A DNA stretch of 64,000 nt from the NCBI RefSeq assembly GCF_002356295.1, contig NZ_AP018042.1, forward strand, positions 4,620,361 to 4,684,360, written 5' to 3'. Of this stretch, positions 35,613 to 43,318 are shown piece by piece. The first letter of the stretch is position 1; every line of letters starts with the position of its first letter. A program made the position numbers and the translations under genes. This stretch comes from Labilibaculum antarcticum (GTDB taxonomy: Bacteria > Bacteroidota > Bacteroidia > Bacteroidales > Marinifilaceae). The notes beneath the pieces are model-generated. The model was not told the origin of the DNA. It searched no databases and saw nothing but the letters and a program-made list of their open reading frames with translations.

Positions 35613-36959
35613 TTATTTAAGATGTTCAGGGACATTTTCCTGGGCATTAAATTCTTGAAAGCTTTCTTTTTTACGGATAAGGTGTATTTTTCTGTCTTCA
35701 TCAATTAACAAAACGGGTGGACGAAGTTTTATGAATTGCATCCATTGGGTCATGTTGTAAGCTCCAATTCTTGGAATTACAATAGCATCACCTTTTTGAA
35801 GCAAAGGAAATTGAATGGCTTCGCGAATTATATCAATGTTCATGCACAAAGGACCATAAATTGTTGTGTTCTCTGTTTGCTCCGAATTTAATTTCGTAGG
35901 CATAACCTCATGTTCGTACCAAAAGGCAGTGAATAACATATTTACTCCAATATCAATAACCGTAGCTCTACGACCATCAACCAAACGCTTGTTTGCCAAT
36001 ACACTTCCTAATGCATAACCGGATTCATCAATCAAAGCCCTACCTGTTTCCAGTATTAAAAGAGGCAATTTGTCGGGAGGCAATTCACTTCCCAAAAGAG
36101 CGGATGTGAGAGCTTCGGCATAATCATCGAAAGAAGGACAGGTGTCAGATCCCGGAAGGTAGGCACCCTTCAGAGTATTTCTTGTCGCAAATCCTCCACC
36201 CAAATCGAGGTATTTTATACTGTGATTAAATTTTCGCTGCAAACGAACAGCCATATCTGCCAATTTACTCGCAGCGATCGCGTAAGCGCTAACTGCTGTT
36301 ATGTAGGTTCCCATATGGGTATGCAGACCAACTAATTCCATGTTGTCGTGTAGCATAATGCGATTTATCGCATGCCAGGCTTCCCCGTTTTCAAGGTTGA
36401 AACCAAAACGATCCCATTGTGGATAGATACCCGCATTTAAATTGATGCGTATTGCAACATTTGCTTTTTTATTTAGCTTTTCAGCCAATTCGCCCAGAAA
36501 ATAGAATTCATCCAAACCGTCTAAATGAATCATGGCTCCATCGGTAATTGCTCTTTCTAAATCTTCTTTTGATTTTTCGGGGCCATTAAATATGATTTGA
36601 TCTCCGGAGATGCCGTTTTCAATGGCTTTGGAGTATTCAAAACCCGAAACTACTTCAGCCCATGCTCCTTCGGAATGAAATATTTTACAAACGGCATTCA
36701 TATAGTTGGTTTTGTATGACCAGGCAAATTGCACTCGCGGGTATCGTGTGGAAAATGCTTTGTAAGCAGTTCGATATGTTTTCCGAATACAAGGCTCCGA
36801 AATTACATACACAGGTGAACCATATTCCTTTAATATATCAGTAACGGAATGTTCTTCAATATGGCTAAGCGTTGCTGTTTTAGTCTTCATTCCGAATTTG
36901 TCGGGCATACCAGCATTTACTTTATTGAGTATCGGCCTTTCGTAATCCAATTTCTTCAT
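35613..36959 (-). CDS. fold-type III PLP-dependent decarboxylase (LysA/ornithine decarboxylase-like)
   Basis: A 448-residue enzyme of the alanine-racemase-fold decarboxylases. The PLP Lys is in FAWSYKTNYMNAVCK (about residue 83), followed by GAWAEVVSGFEY, HTHMGT, the phosphate-binding LDLGGGFATRN, ETGRALIDESGY and GPLCMNIDII, which corresponds to the catalytic Cys region; GAYNM lies near the end. Relatives decarboxylate meso-diaminopimelate, lysine, ornithine or carboxy-polyamines. The context (PqqD-like, ATP-grasp, no lysine genes) suggests a step in a specialised biosynthetic pathway, not housekeeping lysine synthesis. Confidence 0.8.
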   Translation of the reverse strand: MKKLDYERPILNKVNAGMPDKFGMKTKTATLSHIEEHSVTDILKEYGSPVYVISEPCIRKTYRTAYKAFSTRYPRVQFAWSYKTNYMNAVCKIFHSEGAWAEVVSGFEYSKAIENGISGDQIIFNGPEKSKEDLERAITDGAMIHLDGLDEFYFLGELAEKLNKKANVAIRINLNAGIYPQWDRFGFNLENGEAWHAINRIMLHDNMELVGLHTHMGTYITAVSAYAIAASKLADMAVRLQRKFNHSIKYLDLGGGFATRNTLKGAYLPGSDTCPSFDDYAEALTSALLGSELPPDKLPLLILETGRALIDESGYALGSVLANKRLVDGRRATVIDIGVNMLFTAFWYEHEVMPTKLNSEQTENTTIYGPLCMNIDIIREAIQFPLLQKGDAIVIPRIGAYNMTQWMQFIKLRPPVLLIDEDRKIHLIRKKESFQEFNAQENVPEHLK

Positions 36960-37015
36960 CTGACAGGTTGTTAGGTTTTCAAGTTTTTATAATTGTGTAG
37001 CTTCACGCTGAATTT

Positions 37016-38062
37016 TTACATTTCTCCGGTAACCGATAAGCTTCCGAATTGTGCGATATCTCCAATTAAGTCGTAAGAATATCGGATAAACATTTTTCCG
37101 ACTTCGTACTCAGAATAATTTGGAACATCCATCCCGAATGCCAGTTTAATCATTGCTTCAGGAAGATTTTGTCCGGCGGCAACAGCCAAATAAACCCATG
37201 CCGGAATTCTAGGATTGATTTCGATCAGGAAATATTCATTCTGATTGGTTTTTATCAGTTCCAATTCCATTCCTCCTCGCCACTTGGTTTGTTTGATTAA
37301 ACTCTTGGTTAAATCAAGCATTTTATTGTCCTGAATGGTAATTCCTCCCCAAGCCTTTCCTTTATCAGTAATGTATTGTTTTCGCATGGGCACTGCACCA
37401 ACAGTATTTCCATGACCATCGCCCAGAGCAATAACATTCACCTCAGTACCTCTGATAAATTCCTGAATGATAACCGGAAGTCCCCATTTTGCTGAGATTT
37501 TGTTAAAATGAGTATTCACCTGCTCAGGAGTATAGGCCAAATAGGCATCGTAAAATTTACCTTTCACGAGCAAAGGATATTCAAAATCCTCTTTCAGTTC
37601 TTCAATGTCTCTTCGGTTTGTAATCGACTTACTAAAAGGAACTTTAATACCATATTTATCTCCGTATTCGTTAAGGTTCGCCTTGTGTCGTTCCTCAAAC
37701 TGCTGCATGCTAGGCAGGAATGTCCGAATGCCCATTTTCTCAAGTTTTTCCTTCGATTGAATAAAGGTGTATAACTCAGCATCCAGATTGGGAATGATGA
37801 AATCGAGGTTTTCTTTGGAATTGATGTACTCAATTCTTTCAAGTACGGCTTCCTTTCCTGATGATGGGTAGGGAATTTGATAGGTTTTGTCGACCAAATC
37901 GCGCATATAGATTCCTGGCTCCAGATTCTCGTAAGCCAGACCAATTATTCTTACGTCAAAATCCTTGCTCTCTTTTAAACCTCGAATAACAGGTATTCCA
38001 GGTCCCGGATTATCAGTATTGTTTAATCCTGTTACAGCGATATTAAATTTTGGTTTCTCCAT
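37016..38062 (-). CDS. ATP-grasp ligase
   Basis: A 348-residue ATP-grasp enzyme. The N-terminal part (NIAVTGLNNTDNPGPGIPVIRGL) resembles carbamoyl-phosphate-synthase/PylC-like preATP-grasp domains. The core has EDFEYPLLVKGKFYDAYLAY, PVIIQEFIRGTEVNVIALGDG and the metal-binding LIEINPRIPAWVY. Such enzymes join a carboxylate to an amine or thiol through an acyl phosphate. The start at 38062 follows one base after the stop of the PqqD-like gene, so translation is coupled. A longer start at 38125 would overlap that gene and is rejected. The substrate is unknown; peptide or amide bond formation is inferred. Confidence 0.85.
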   Translation of the reverse strand: MEKPKFNIAVTGLNNTDNPGPGIPVIRGLKESKDFDVRIIGLAYENLEPGIYMRDLVDKTYQIPYPSSGKEAVLERIEYINSKENLDFIIPNLDAELYTFIQSKEKLEKMGIRTFLPSMQQFEERHKANLNEYGDKYGIKVPFSKSITNRRDIEELKEDFEYPLLVKGKFYDAYLAYTPEQVNTHFNKISAKWGLPVIIQEFIRGTEVNVIALGDGHGNTVGAVPMRKQYITDKGKAWGGITIQDNKMLDLTKSLIKQTKWRGGMELELIKTNQNEYFLIEINPRIPAWVYLAVAAGQNLPEAMIKLAFGMDVPNYSEYEVGKMFIRYSYDLIGDIAQFGSLSVTGEM

Positions 38063-38063
38063 T

Positions 38064-38306
38064 TTATCTGTCAAGTAATTCGTTGTGTTGGAGCATTGTA
38101 AAGAAATCTTCCATGTTTTTTTCAAGAGTTACCAGATCGACTTCATATCGATCGAGTATTAATTGGTTAATCTTTTCGTTGTCGTATCCTGCTTCCAGAT
38201 AGTTCAATATTTCTTTTGCAATAGGATTAACGATAAAGGAGTCTCCCGTTTCCGGATTAAATAAAAATCCGTTTTCACTGATGGCTATGTTTCTTTTTAA
38301 CTTCAT
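38064..38306 (-). CDS. PqqD-like peptide chaperone
   Basis: An 80-residue protein, MKLKRNIAISENGFLFNPETGDSFIVNPIAKEILN and onward, matching PqqD-type RiPP recognition elements, which bind precursor peptides and present them to a modifying enzyme. The start is placed at 38306 because PqqD-like proteins begin a few residues before the first beta strand; the in-frame Met at 38393 adds an unmatched 29 residues. It is the first gene of the operon running to 31287. No precursor peptide gene was found beside it, so it may act on a protein or a distant peptide. Confidence 0.75.
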   Translation of the reverse strand: MKLKRNIAISENGFLFNPETGDSFIVNPIAKEILNYLEAGYDNEKINQLILDRYEVDLVTLEKNMEDFFTMLQHNELLDR

Positions 38307-38492
38307 GATATCGGAATTAATGCTTGGTTTTTGCAGGTTCATGTGCTTTTCGGGTATTCGTAAGATAAAGCACAGTAAGCCTTTAAATATCAATAAAAAG
38401 TTAAGAAAGTATCAGGTAGTAAATATTACAATATTCGGTGAATAAGTTATAATATTTGGTTTTGCTAAGTTAGGAAAGGGTATCTGGAGTAA

Positions 38493-39089
38493 TTAATACA
38501 GGGAGTGCAATGGATTTTTGTGATTCTCAGGGTTTCTTTTGTACTCACTTACAGACAAACCCGTAATTTTATGAAATTGGCTGGATAGGTATTGCACACT
38601 ACTATAATCCATCATGAAAGCAATCTCACTGAGCGTGAATTCGTCCTGATCAATTAGTTCTTTAATACGTTCTATTTTATTTAGAATAATAAAACGTTCC
38701 AAAGTAATGGACTCGTGGCGGGAAAATATTTTGGATAATTGCTGATAGCTTAATCCAAGTTTGCCTACCAAATATTCCGATTTTTGGACAATAGAATCCA
38801 CGTTATTCATTTGATGAATCAATTCAATAACAGCTGTTTTTATTTGTTCTACTATTTTGTGTTCATGACTAATTACTAATTCCATCCCATTCTCTTGAAG
38901 AATGGAATTAATAGTATCCATATTGTGTTGATTGGGGTCGTAACTAATATCAGCTTTGCCTAATCGAATTTGATCTACTTGAATCCCATTTTTGACTAAG
39001 GCCATACTCAAAATCCGCACACAACAATTGCAAACCATGTTCTTAATGTAGATGGTCTCTGTATGCAATCTGTTATCTTTTTGATGCAT
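38493..39089 (-). CDS. HMA-like/AraC-type transcriptional regulator
   Basis: A 198-residue regulator. The N-terminal ~75 residues resemble a heavy-metal-associated ferredoxin-like fold with a CxxC-type site (IKNMVCNCCVRILSMALVKNG). The C-terminal ~100 residues form an AraC double helix-turn-helix (TLSEIAFMMDYSSVQYLSSQFHKITGLSVSEYKRN). This domain pair is frequent in Bacteroidota, and metal or thiol sensing is a reasonable guess, not shown. It lies about 190 bases upstream of the PqqD-like operon in the same direction and could control it, though its own position would also allow independent transcription. Confidence 0.85.
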   Translation of the reverse strand: MHQKDNRLHTETIYIKNMVCNCCVRILSMALVKNGIQVDQIRLGKADISYDPNQHNMDTINSILQENGMELVISHEHKIVEQIKTAVIELIHQMNNVDSIVQKSEYLVGKLGLSYQQLSKIFSRHESITLERFIILNKIERIKELIDQDEFTLSEIAFMMDYSSVQYLSSQFHKITGLSVSEYKRNPENHKNPLHSLY

Positions 39090-39299
39090 GGGCGATTATT
39101 TCAGTGCATTTGATCTTAACAGTCTTATTCTAAATATACAAATAAAATTAATTTTTCGTGAAAGAAATAAGCTTGTAAAAGTTAGGCTGGTCTGTTTTAA
39201 ACGAATGAAAAAAACGGATTCTAATGCCGATGTAATAAATAGGAAGCTATGTTGAGCAAGGTGGAGGATAGCGCCCACAAATTTATATAATCGGTATTA

Positions 39300-39655
39300 G
39301 TGAGAGAAAAGCACAAAAAATATCACCACTGAGTGCACTGAGGTTCACAGAGTTTTCTTGTTCGTTTTTCTTCTCTGTGTCACTTTGTGTTCTCTGTGGT
39401 ATTCTTTCGAAATACTGTATTTGTGATTAGATGAGGTATTCGTGAGAGGCAAACAAAAAATATCACCACTGAGTGCACTGAGGTTCACAGAGTTTTCTTG
39501 TTTGTTTTTCTTCTCTGTGTCACTTTGTGTTCTCTGTGGTAAATCTTTTGAAATACTATTTTGTGTTTAGATGAGGTATTCGTGAGAGGCAAGCAAAAAA
39601 ACACCTAACCGCAGAGTACACTGAGGTTCAAAGATTTTTCTTGTTTGTATAATTT
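39300..39655. repeat. tandem ~140-bp repeats (left cluster)
   Basis: The block ACCACTGAGTGCACTGAGGTTCACAG ... CTCTGTGTCACTTTGTGTTCTCTGTGGTA ... GATGAGGTATTCGTGAGAGGC recurs at exact 140-base spacing: TATCACCACT at 39321 and 39461, CGTGAGAGGC at 39441 and 39581. The third copy is cut short. Each unit has internal dyad symmetry (ACCACTGAG... and ...CTCTGTGGT), so a transcript folds on itself. Confidence 0.85.
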
Positions 39656-39699
39656 AGTTTCATTAAAATAAGATGAAGAAGAATTGGTGGTGGAGGAAA

Positions 39700-40140
39700 A
39701 GGCATGCCTCATCAGCGAAGAGTATATTTTTTTGCCTGAATTGGGAAATGCCAATGTTTATAGGCTTTTCATGATGATTATGCTCGTTTCGCTTTGGAGC
39801 GGAGGCTTCCCCGGCATAAAAAGGGAGTCATTCGCAGGGAGCGAAGGCTATTTTTTTATCATGAAAGCTAATTCGCTTTGGAGCGAAGGCTTCCCCGGCA
39901 TAAAAAAGGAGGTTTTTACCTTTGCGAAGGCTTGTTTTTTATCAGGAAAACTGTTTCGAAGTAATGCGAAGGGTCTTTAGCCATAAAAATGGAAGAATCT
40001 GCATGGAGCGAAGAGGGTTCCGGCATCAAAAAATTGGCATCGCTCTCGCGCGAAAGCTTCATCGGCATAAAAATTGAGTCATCAGTTTTGTGTGATGAGG
40101 GCTGCGGTATCAAAAAATAGGCATCGCTCTGGTAGTGTCT
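39700..40140. repeat. degenerate ~42-bp repeats (GCGAAGGC ... CCGGCATAAAAA)
   Basis: The core GCGAAGGC-like box recurs at about 39715, 39757, 39799, 39841, 39883, 39924, 39966, 40008, 40050 and 40092, a spacing of 41-42 bases. Many units also carry CGGCATAAAAA about ten bases further. Because 42 is divisible by three, open frames run through part of the array on both strands, but stops interrupt them. The array is sandwiched between the two clusters of 140-bp repeats. Confidence 0.75.
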
Positions 40141-40404
40141 CTATTTTTATGTATTTGTGTTCACATCCTTAGCGAATACCTTATTAAATCAGTAAGAAAA
40201 GCTCTCCCTGAATTAATCGAATTCTAAACAGAGAATACAAATTGTATTATAATGTTGCATTTGTCCTTTTACCCCTAAAGGGGACTTTTCGAATCGACTA
40301 CTCTTTTAAGCCCCTTTAGGGGTTTGGGGTAAAGTACTCCACTCTAAATACATTCTGCCACAGCAAAACTTGGGGTAAAATAATCCATTGTTTATTCTTC
40401 ATCT

Positions 40405-40655
40405 AGTGGCAAACAAAAAAATAACCACTGAGTACACTGAGCTTCACAGATTTTTCTTGTTCGTTTTTCTTTTCCGTGTCACTTTGTGTTCTCTGTGGTA
40501 TTCTTTTAGAATACTGTATTTGTGATTAGATGAGGTATTCGTGAGAGGCAAGCAAAAAAACACCTAACCACAGAGTAAACTGAGCTTTACAGATTTTTCT
40601 TATTCGTTTTTCTTCTCTGCGTCACTTTGTGTTCTCAGTGGTATTCTTTAAAAAT
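40405..40655. repeat. tandem ~140-bp repeats (right cluster)
   Basis: Two further copies of the 140-bp element, the first from ACCACTGAGTACACTGAGC at about 40423 to CGTGAGAGGC at 40540-40549, the second from CACCTAACCACAGAGT at about 40561 to GTGTTCTCAGTGGTATTC near 40645. A related fragment (CTCTGTGTCACTCGGTGTTC) lies at 13291-13310. Confidence 0.8.
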
Positions 40656-40666
40656 ATTGTATTCGT

Positions 40667-41593
40667 CTATTTTAAACGAACAAAATTGCCTTTTGCGAAG
40701 CCTGTGCCTTTAACAATTGAACATTTCGATGCTTTCCCATTACCGATGCTGGAATCTGTAATTTTAATTTCACCTATTTTTGAGTCTACGCTACCCAATG
40801 AAATTCCCGTGTCGGGATCAATTAAATCTTCTCCTTTGCTGTAAACGGATAATACATCCCCAATTTTTAAGCCATCGGCATCTCCTGAGTTAATAAAGAC
40901 CACACCAGCCTTTTCTGTAATTACTTTTGCCTGCCATTCAATGTTGTTGGCATTGTTATCAATCATCGAAACGATATCTTCAATGGCTTCCCGTGCTGCT
41001 TTTCCAACAAGGGATTCATCAAAGTCTTTTCGATCTTTAAAATTGAGTTTGTTGGTTCTTAATTTTAGTCCTTTGGCTGATTTTTGTTTCCGTACATTTT
41101 CGGCTGTTACAATTTCTCCGGTCGTGGTATTCACCATGCGAACGTCAACACCAACTGTTGCCGATTGATTGGATACACCAACTCCCAATCCTCTTATGGC
41201 ACCTCCGGTTTCTCCTTTTTTGTATCCAAACTCCGATACAGATCCTATTACCGCAATTTCAACACCCAAAACACTTCCCATCTGGGCAGCACTTTGTTGT
41301 GTAACCCGTCCGCTTTGTCCAAAATCCTGTTCGTTAAGAATCCGATCAATTTCGGCTCGTTCAATCACTCTATAGTTTCCTGATTTTACAAGAGCCGTTG
41401 TCAGCATATCACTAACTCCATCACCAACTCCTTTGTTGTTCCACCACCTCCAGCTTTTGTCTGTTTTATCTTCGAATACAAAAACAGCAATTCTCTTTTT
41501 TATTTGTGGTTCCTGAGCAGATATTTTTGTTGCTAAAAAACAGAACAAGACGAAATACCCACAAATCCGTAACAAATTTCCGTAATTTCTCAT
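40667..41593 (-). CDS. CsgG/HfaB-family protein
   Basis: A 308-residue exported protein. It has a signal peptide (about 1-26, ending ATKISAQ), a CsgG-like domain (RIAVFVFEDKTDKSWRWWNNKGVGDGVSDMLTTALVKSGNYRVIERAEIDRILNEQ, then GSVLGVEIAVIGSVSEFGYKKG) and a C-terminal SH3-like region (NSGDADGLKIGDVLSVYSKGEDLIDPDTG). CsgG itself forms the curli secretion pore; many Bacteroidota relatives have no curli genes and an unknown envelope role. It lacks a lipobox Cys, so it is probably periplasmic rather than a lipoprotein pore. The start at 41593 is chosen for the signal peptide. The gene stands alone. Confidence 0.85.
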   Translation of the reverse strand: MRNYGNLLRICGYFVLFCFLATKISAQEPQIKKRIAVFVFEDKTDKSWRWWNNKGVGDGVSDMLTTALVKSGNYRVIERAEIDRILNEQDFGQSGRVTQQSAAQMGSVLGVEIAVIGSVSEFGYKKGETGGAIRGLGVGVSNQSATVGVDVRMVNTTTGEIVTAENVRKQKSAKGLKLRTNKLNFKDRKDFDESLVGKAAREAIEDIVSMIDNNANNIEWQAKVITEKAGVVFINSGDADGLKIGDVLSVYSKGEDLIDPDTGISLGSVDSKIGEIKITDSSIGNGKASKCSIVKGTGFAKGNFVRLK

Positions 41594-41695
41594 TTTAGGT
41601 TTAAGTTTAATTAATATCCGTAAAGTATGTTGTAGTGAATAAGTTACGAAAAAACATTTGTGTGATGAAATGTTATCTGTGCGAAAAATGAACAA

Positions 41696-41731
41696 AGAAA
41701 AACCCACAAAGAGATTATCCTTGTGGGGTTT
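41696..41731 (-). terminator. intrinsic terminator of the aro operon
   Basis: The minus-strand stem AAACCCCACAAG...CTTTGTGGGTTT is followed by TTTCTTTG, just after the aroC stop. Confidence 0.75.
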
Positions 41732-41752
41732 GTATTTTTAGTAAAGAGCTGT

Positions 41753-42733
41753 TTATCTTCTGGCCTTATCGAGCAATTTTAAGTCAGCCAATGCAATTGC
41801 AGTTGCTGCCTCAATAATTACCGGAACCCGCAAAGCAATGCAGGCATCGTGTCGGCCTTCTATCAGTAAATCTTCCACTTCGCCTTTGGCAAAATTCATG
41901 GTTTTCTGATTGATACCAATCGATGAGGTCGGCTTTATTGCTACGCGGAATACCAGTTCGTTTCCGTTGGTAATTCCTCCGTTGATTCCTCCGGCATGAT
42001 TGGTCTCCGTTTTACCTGTTGCATCAATAAAATTATCGTTGTGTTCGGAACCTTTCATTTTTGCTGCTGCAAAGCCCGAACCGAATTCAATTCCTTTGGT
42101 TGCAGGTATCGCAAAAATAAGATGTGAAATCATCGATTCTACTGAATCAAAGAAAGGTTCGCCATATCCGATAGGAAGATTATTGGCTCGGCATTCTACA
42201 ATTCCACCAATTGAATCGTGTTGCAGCAATGCATCTTCAACAGCAGCATCAAAATCACTTTGACCACCAACTTCGGTTAGCTTGGCATCAATTTTTACAT
42301 CACCTAAAATCTTCTTGGCAACAACACCTGCAGCAACTATCCCAAGGGTGATTCTTCCCGAGAAATGACCGCCTCCGGTATAATCGTTGTGTCGACCATA
42401 TTTATGCTGAGCAACAAAATCGGCGTGCCCAGGACGCGGACTGTCTAATAGATTGCTGTAGTCTTTCGATTTGGTATTTTTGTTGTGGAACAGGATGATT
42501 AATGGGGCACCCGTGGTTTTTCCCTCAAAAGTTCCACTCAATATGCTTGGCATATCTGCCTCAATTCTTGGGGTTGTTCCTTTTGCGCCAGCCTTTCGGC
42601 GGCTTATATCAGCTAACAGATCTTCATCGCATAAGTCAATTCCCGATGGACATCCATCAATTGTAATCCCAACTCCTTTTCCGTGCGATTCTCCAAATAT
42701 GCTTAGTCTAAATATTCTTCCGAAATTGTTCAT
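41753..42733 (-). CDS. aroC: chorismate synthase
   Basis: A 326-residue FMN-dependent lyase that makes chorismate from EPSP, the last common step of the aromatic pathway. It begins MNNFGRIFRLSIFGESHGKGVG (family signature), then LDSPRPGHADF with YGRHNDYTGGGHFSGR, HAGGINGGITNG and EGRHDACIALRVPVIIEAATAIALAD. The ATG at 42733 is preferred to the upstream Met at 42769, which precedes the family start. It is slightly shorter than the usual 350-370 residues, but the known conserved blocks are all present. It is the last gene of the minus-strand aro cluster. Confidence 0.95.
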   Translation of the reverse strand: MNNFGRIFRLSIFGESHGKGVGITIDGCPSGIDLCDEDLLADISRRKAGAKGTTPRIEADMPSILSGTFEGKTTGAPLIILFHNKNTKSKDYSNLLDSPRPGHADFVAQHKYGRHNDYTGGGHFSGRITLGIVAAGVVAKKILGDVKIDAKLTEVGGQSDFDAAVEDALLQHDSIGGIVECRANNLPIGYGEPFFDSVESMISHLIFAIPATKGIEFGSGFAAAKMKGSEHNDNFIDATGKTETNHAGGINGGITNGNELVFRVAIKPTSSIGINQKTMNFAKGEVEDLLIEGRHDACIALRVPVIIEAATAIALADLKLLDKARR

Positions 42734-42800
42734 TTGTATAGAGGTATAAGATGTGGAGATCATGTCCACAATCTGTTATTCGTATTAAAATTAATTATTT

Positions 42801-43265
42801 TTAATCGCTTTGCAATTCACTTTCTTCTTTGAAGAAGTCGTTGAAATTGGTTTCGTTCAAAATACTGATGTTCAAATCAAATAGTTTTTCCGCCGTAAAT
42901 CCGTTCCCTTTTCTGTATTTGCCCGTAAAACTGCCATCATAAATTTTTCCATATCCGCATGACGGACTGTTGGCTTTTAAAATTACCGTTTTGCAATTCA
43001 AGGCTTTTGCCACATTTGTGAATATCTCGGCACCCTTTGTAAATTGGGCTGTATAGTCATTTTTATCGCGACCAATTACTTTTACTTCATTATTGACTTT
43101 CACTATTTCGCAGGGTATGCGTGGCGTACTAAGGCCTCCTAATTCTTCAGGACACAGAGCTATGGCTTTGTTCTCAAGCACCAGTTTTTTAATTTCAGGA
43201 ACTTCGTTGCTTTTGCCATCGTATCTGCACTCACAACCGGCCAAACAAGCACTAACTATTATCAT
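42801..43265 (-). CDS. DUF523 family protein
   Basis: A 154-residue protein with the DUF523 signature MIIVSACLAGCECRYDGKSNEV, CPEELGGLSTPRIPCEIV and ILKANSPSCGYGKIYDGSF. Several conserved Cys suggest a metal or iron-sulfur site or thiol chemistry. The molecular role of the family is not established here. It lies between aroA and aroC in the same direction, so it is probably co-transcribed with them, without an obvious link to aromatic synthesis. The start at 43265 is preferred over 43301. Confidence 0.88.
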   Translation of the reverse strand: MIIVSACLAGCECRYDGKSNEVPEIKKLVLENKAIALCPEELGGLSTPRIPCEIVKVNNEVKVIGRDKNDYTAQFTKGAEIFTNVAKALNCKTVILKANSPSCGYGKIYDGSFTGKYRKGNGFTAEKLFDLNISILNETNFNDFFKEESELQSD

Positions 43266-43318
43266 TTTAAATATATAAGTAAGAATGGCTTGGTAATACA
43301 ATCACCAAGCTTATTTTT

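Larger units (their letters stand above)
39090..40666. other. 1.6-kb repeat-rich region without genes
   Basis: The region contains two repeat families reported separately (about 140-bp units and about 42-bp units), plus a CCCCTAAAGGGG ... CCCCTTTAGGGG inverted pair at about 40270-40322. No supported gene is present; open frames inside follow the 42-bp period. Confidence 0.7.

Noticed and set aside
39684-40113. Genes on either strand within the 42-bp array
   Set aside because: Frames on both strands are interrupted, and identical periodicity on both strands shows that DNA-level repetition is the cause.
39300-40655. CRISPR array
   Set aside because: Repeats of 140 and 42 bp are far longer or more degenerate than CRISPR repeats, there are no unique spacers and no cas genes.
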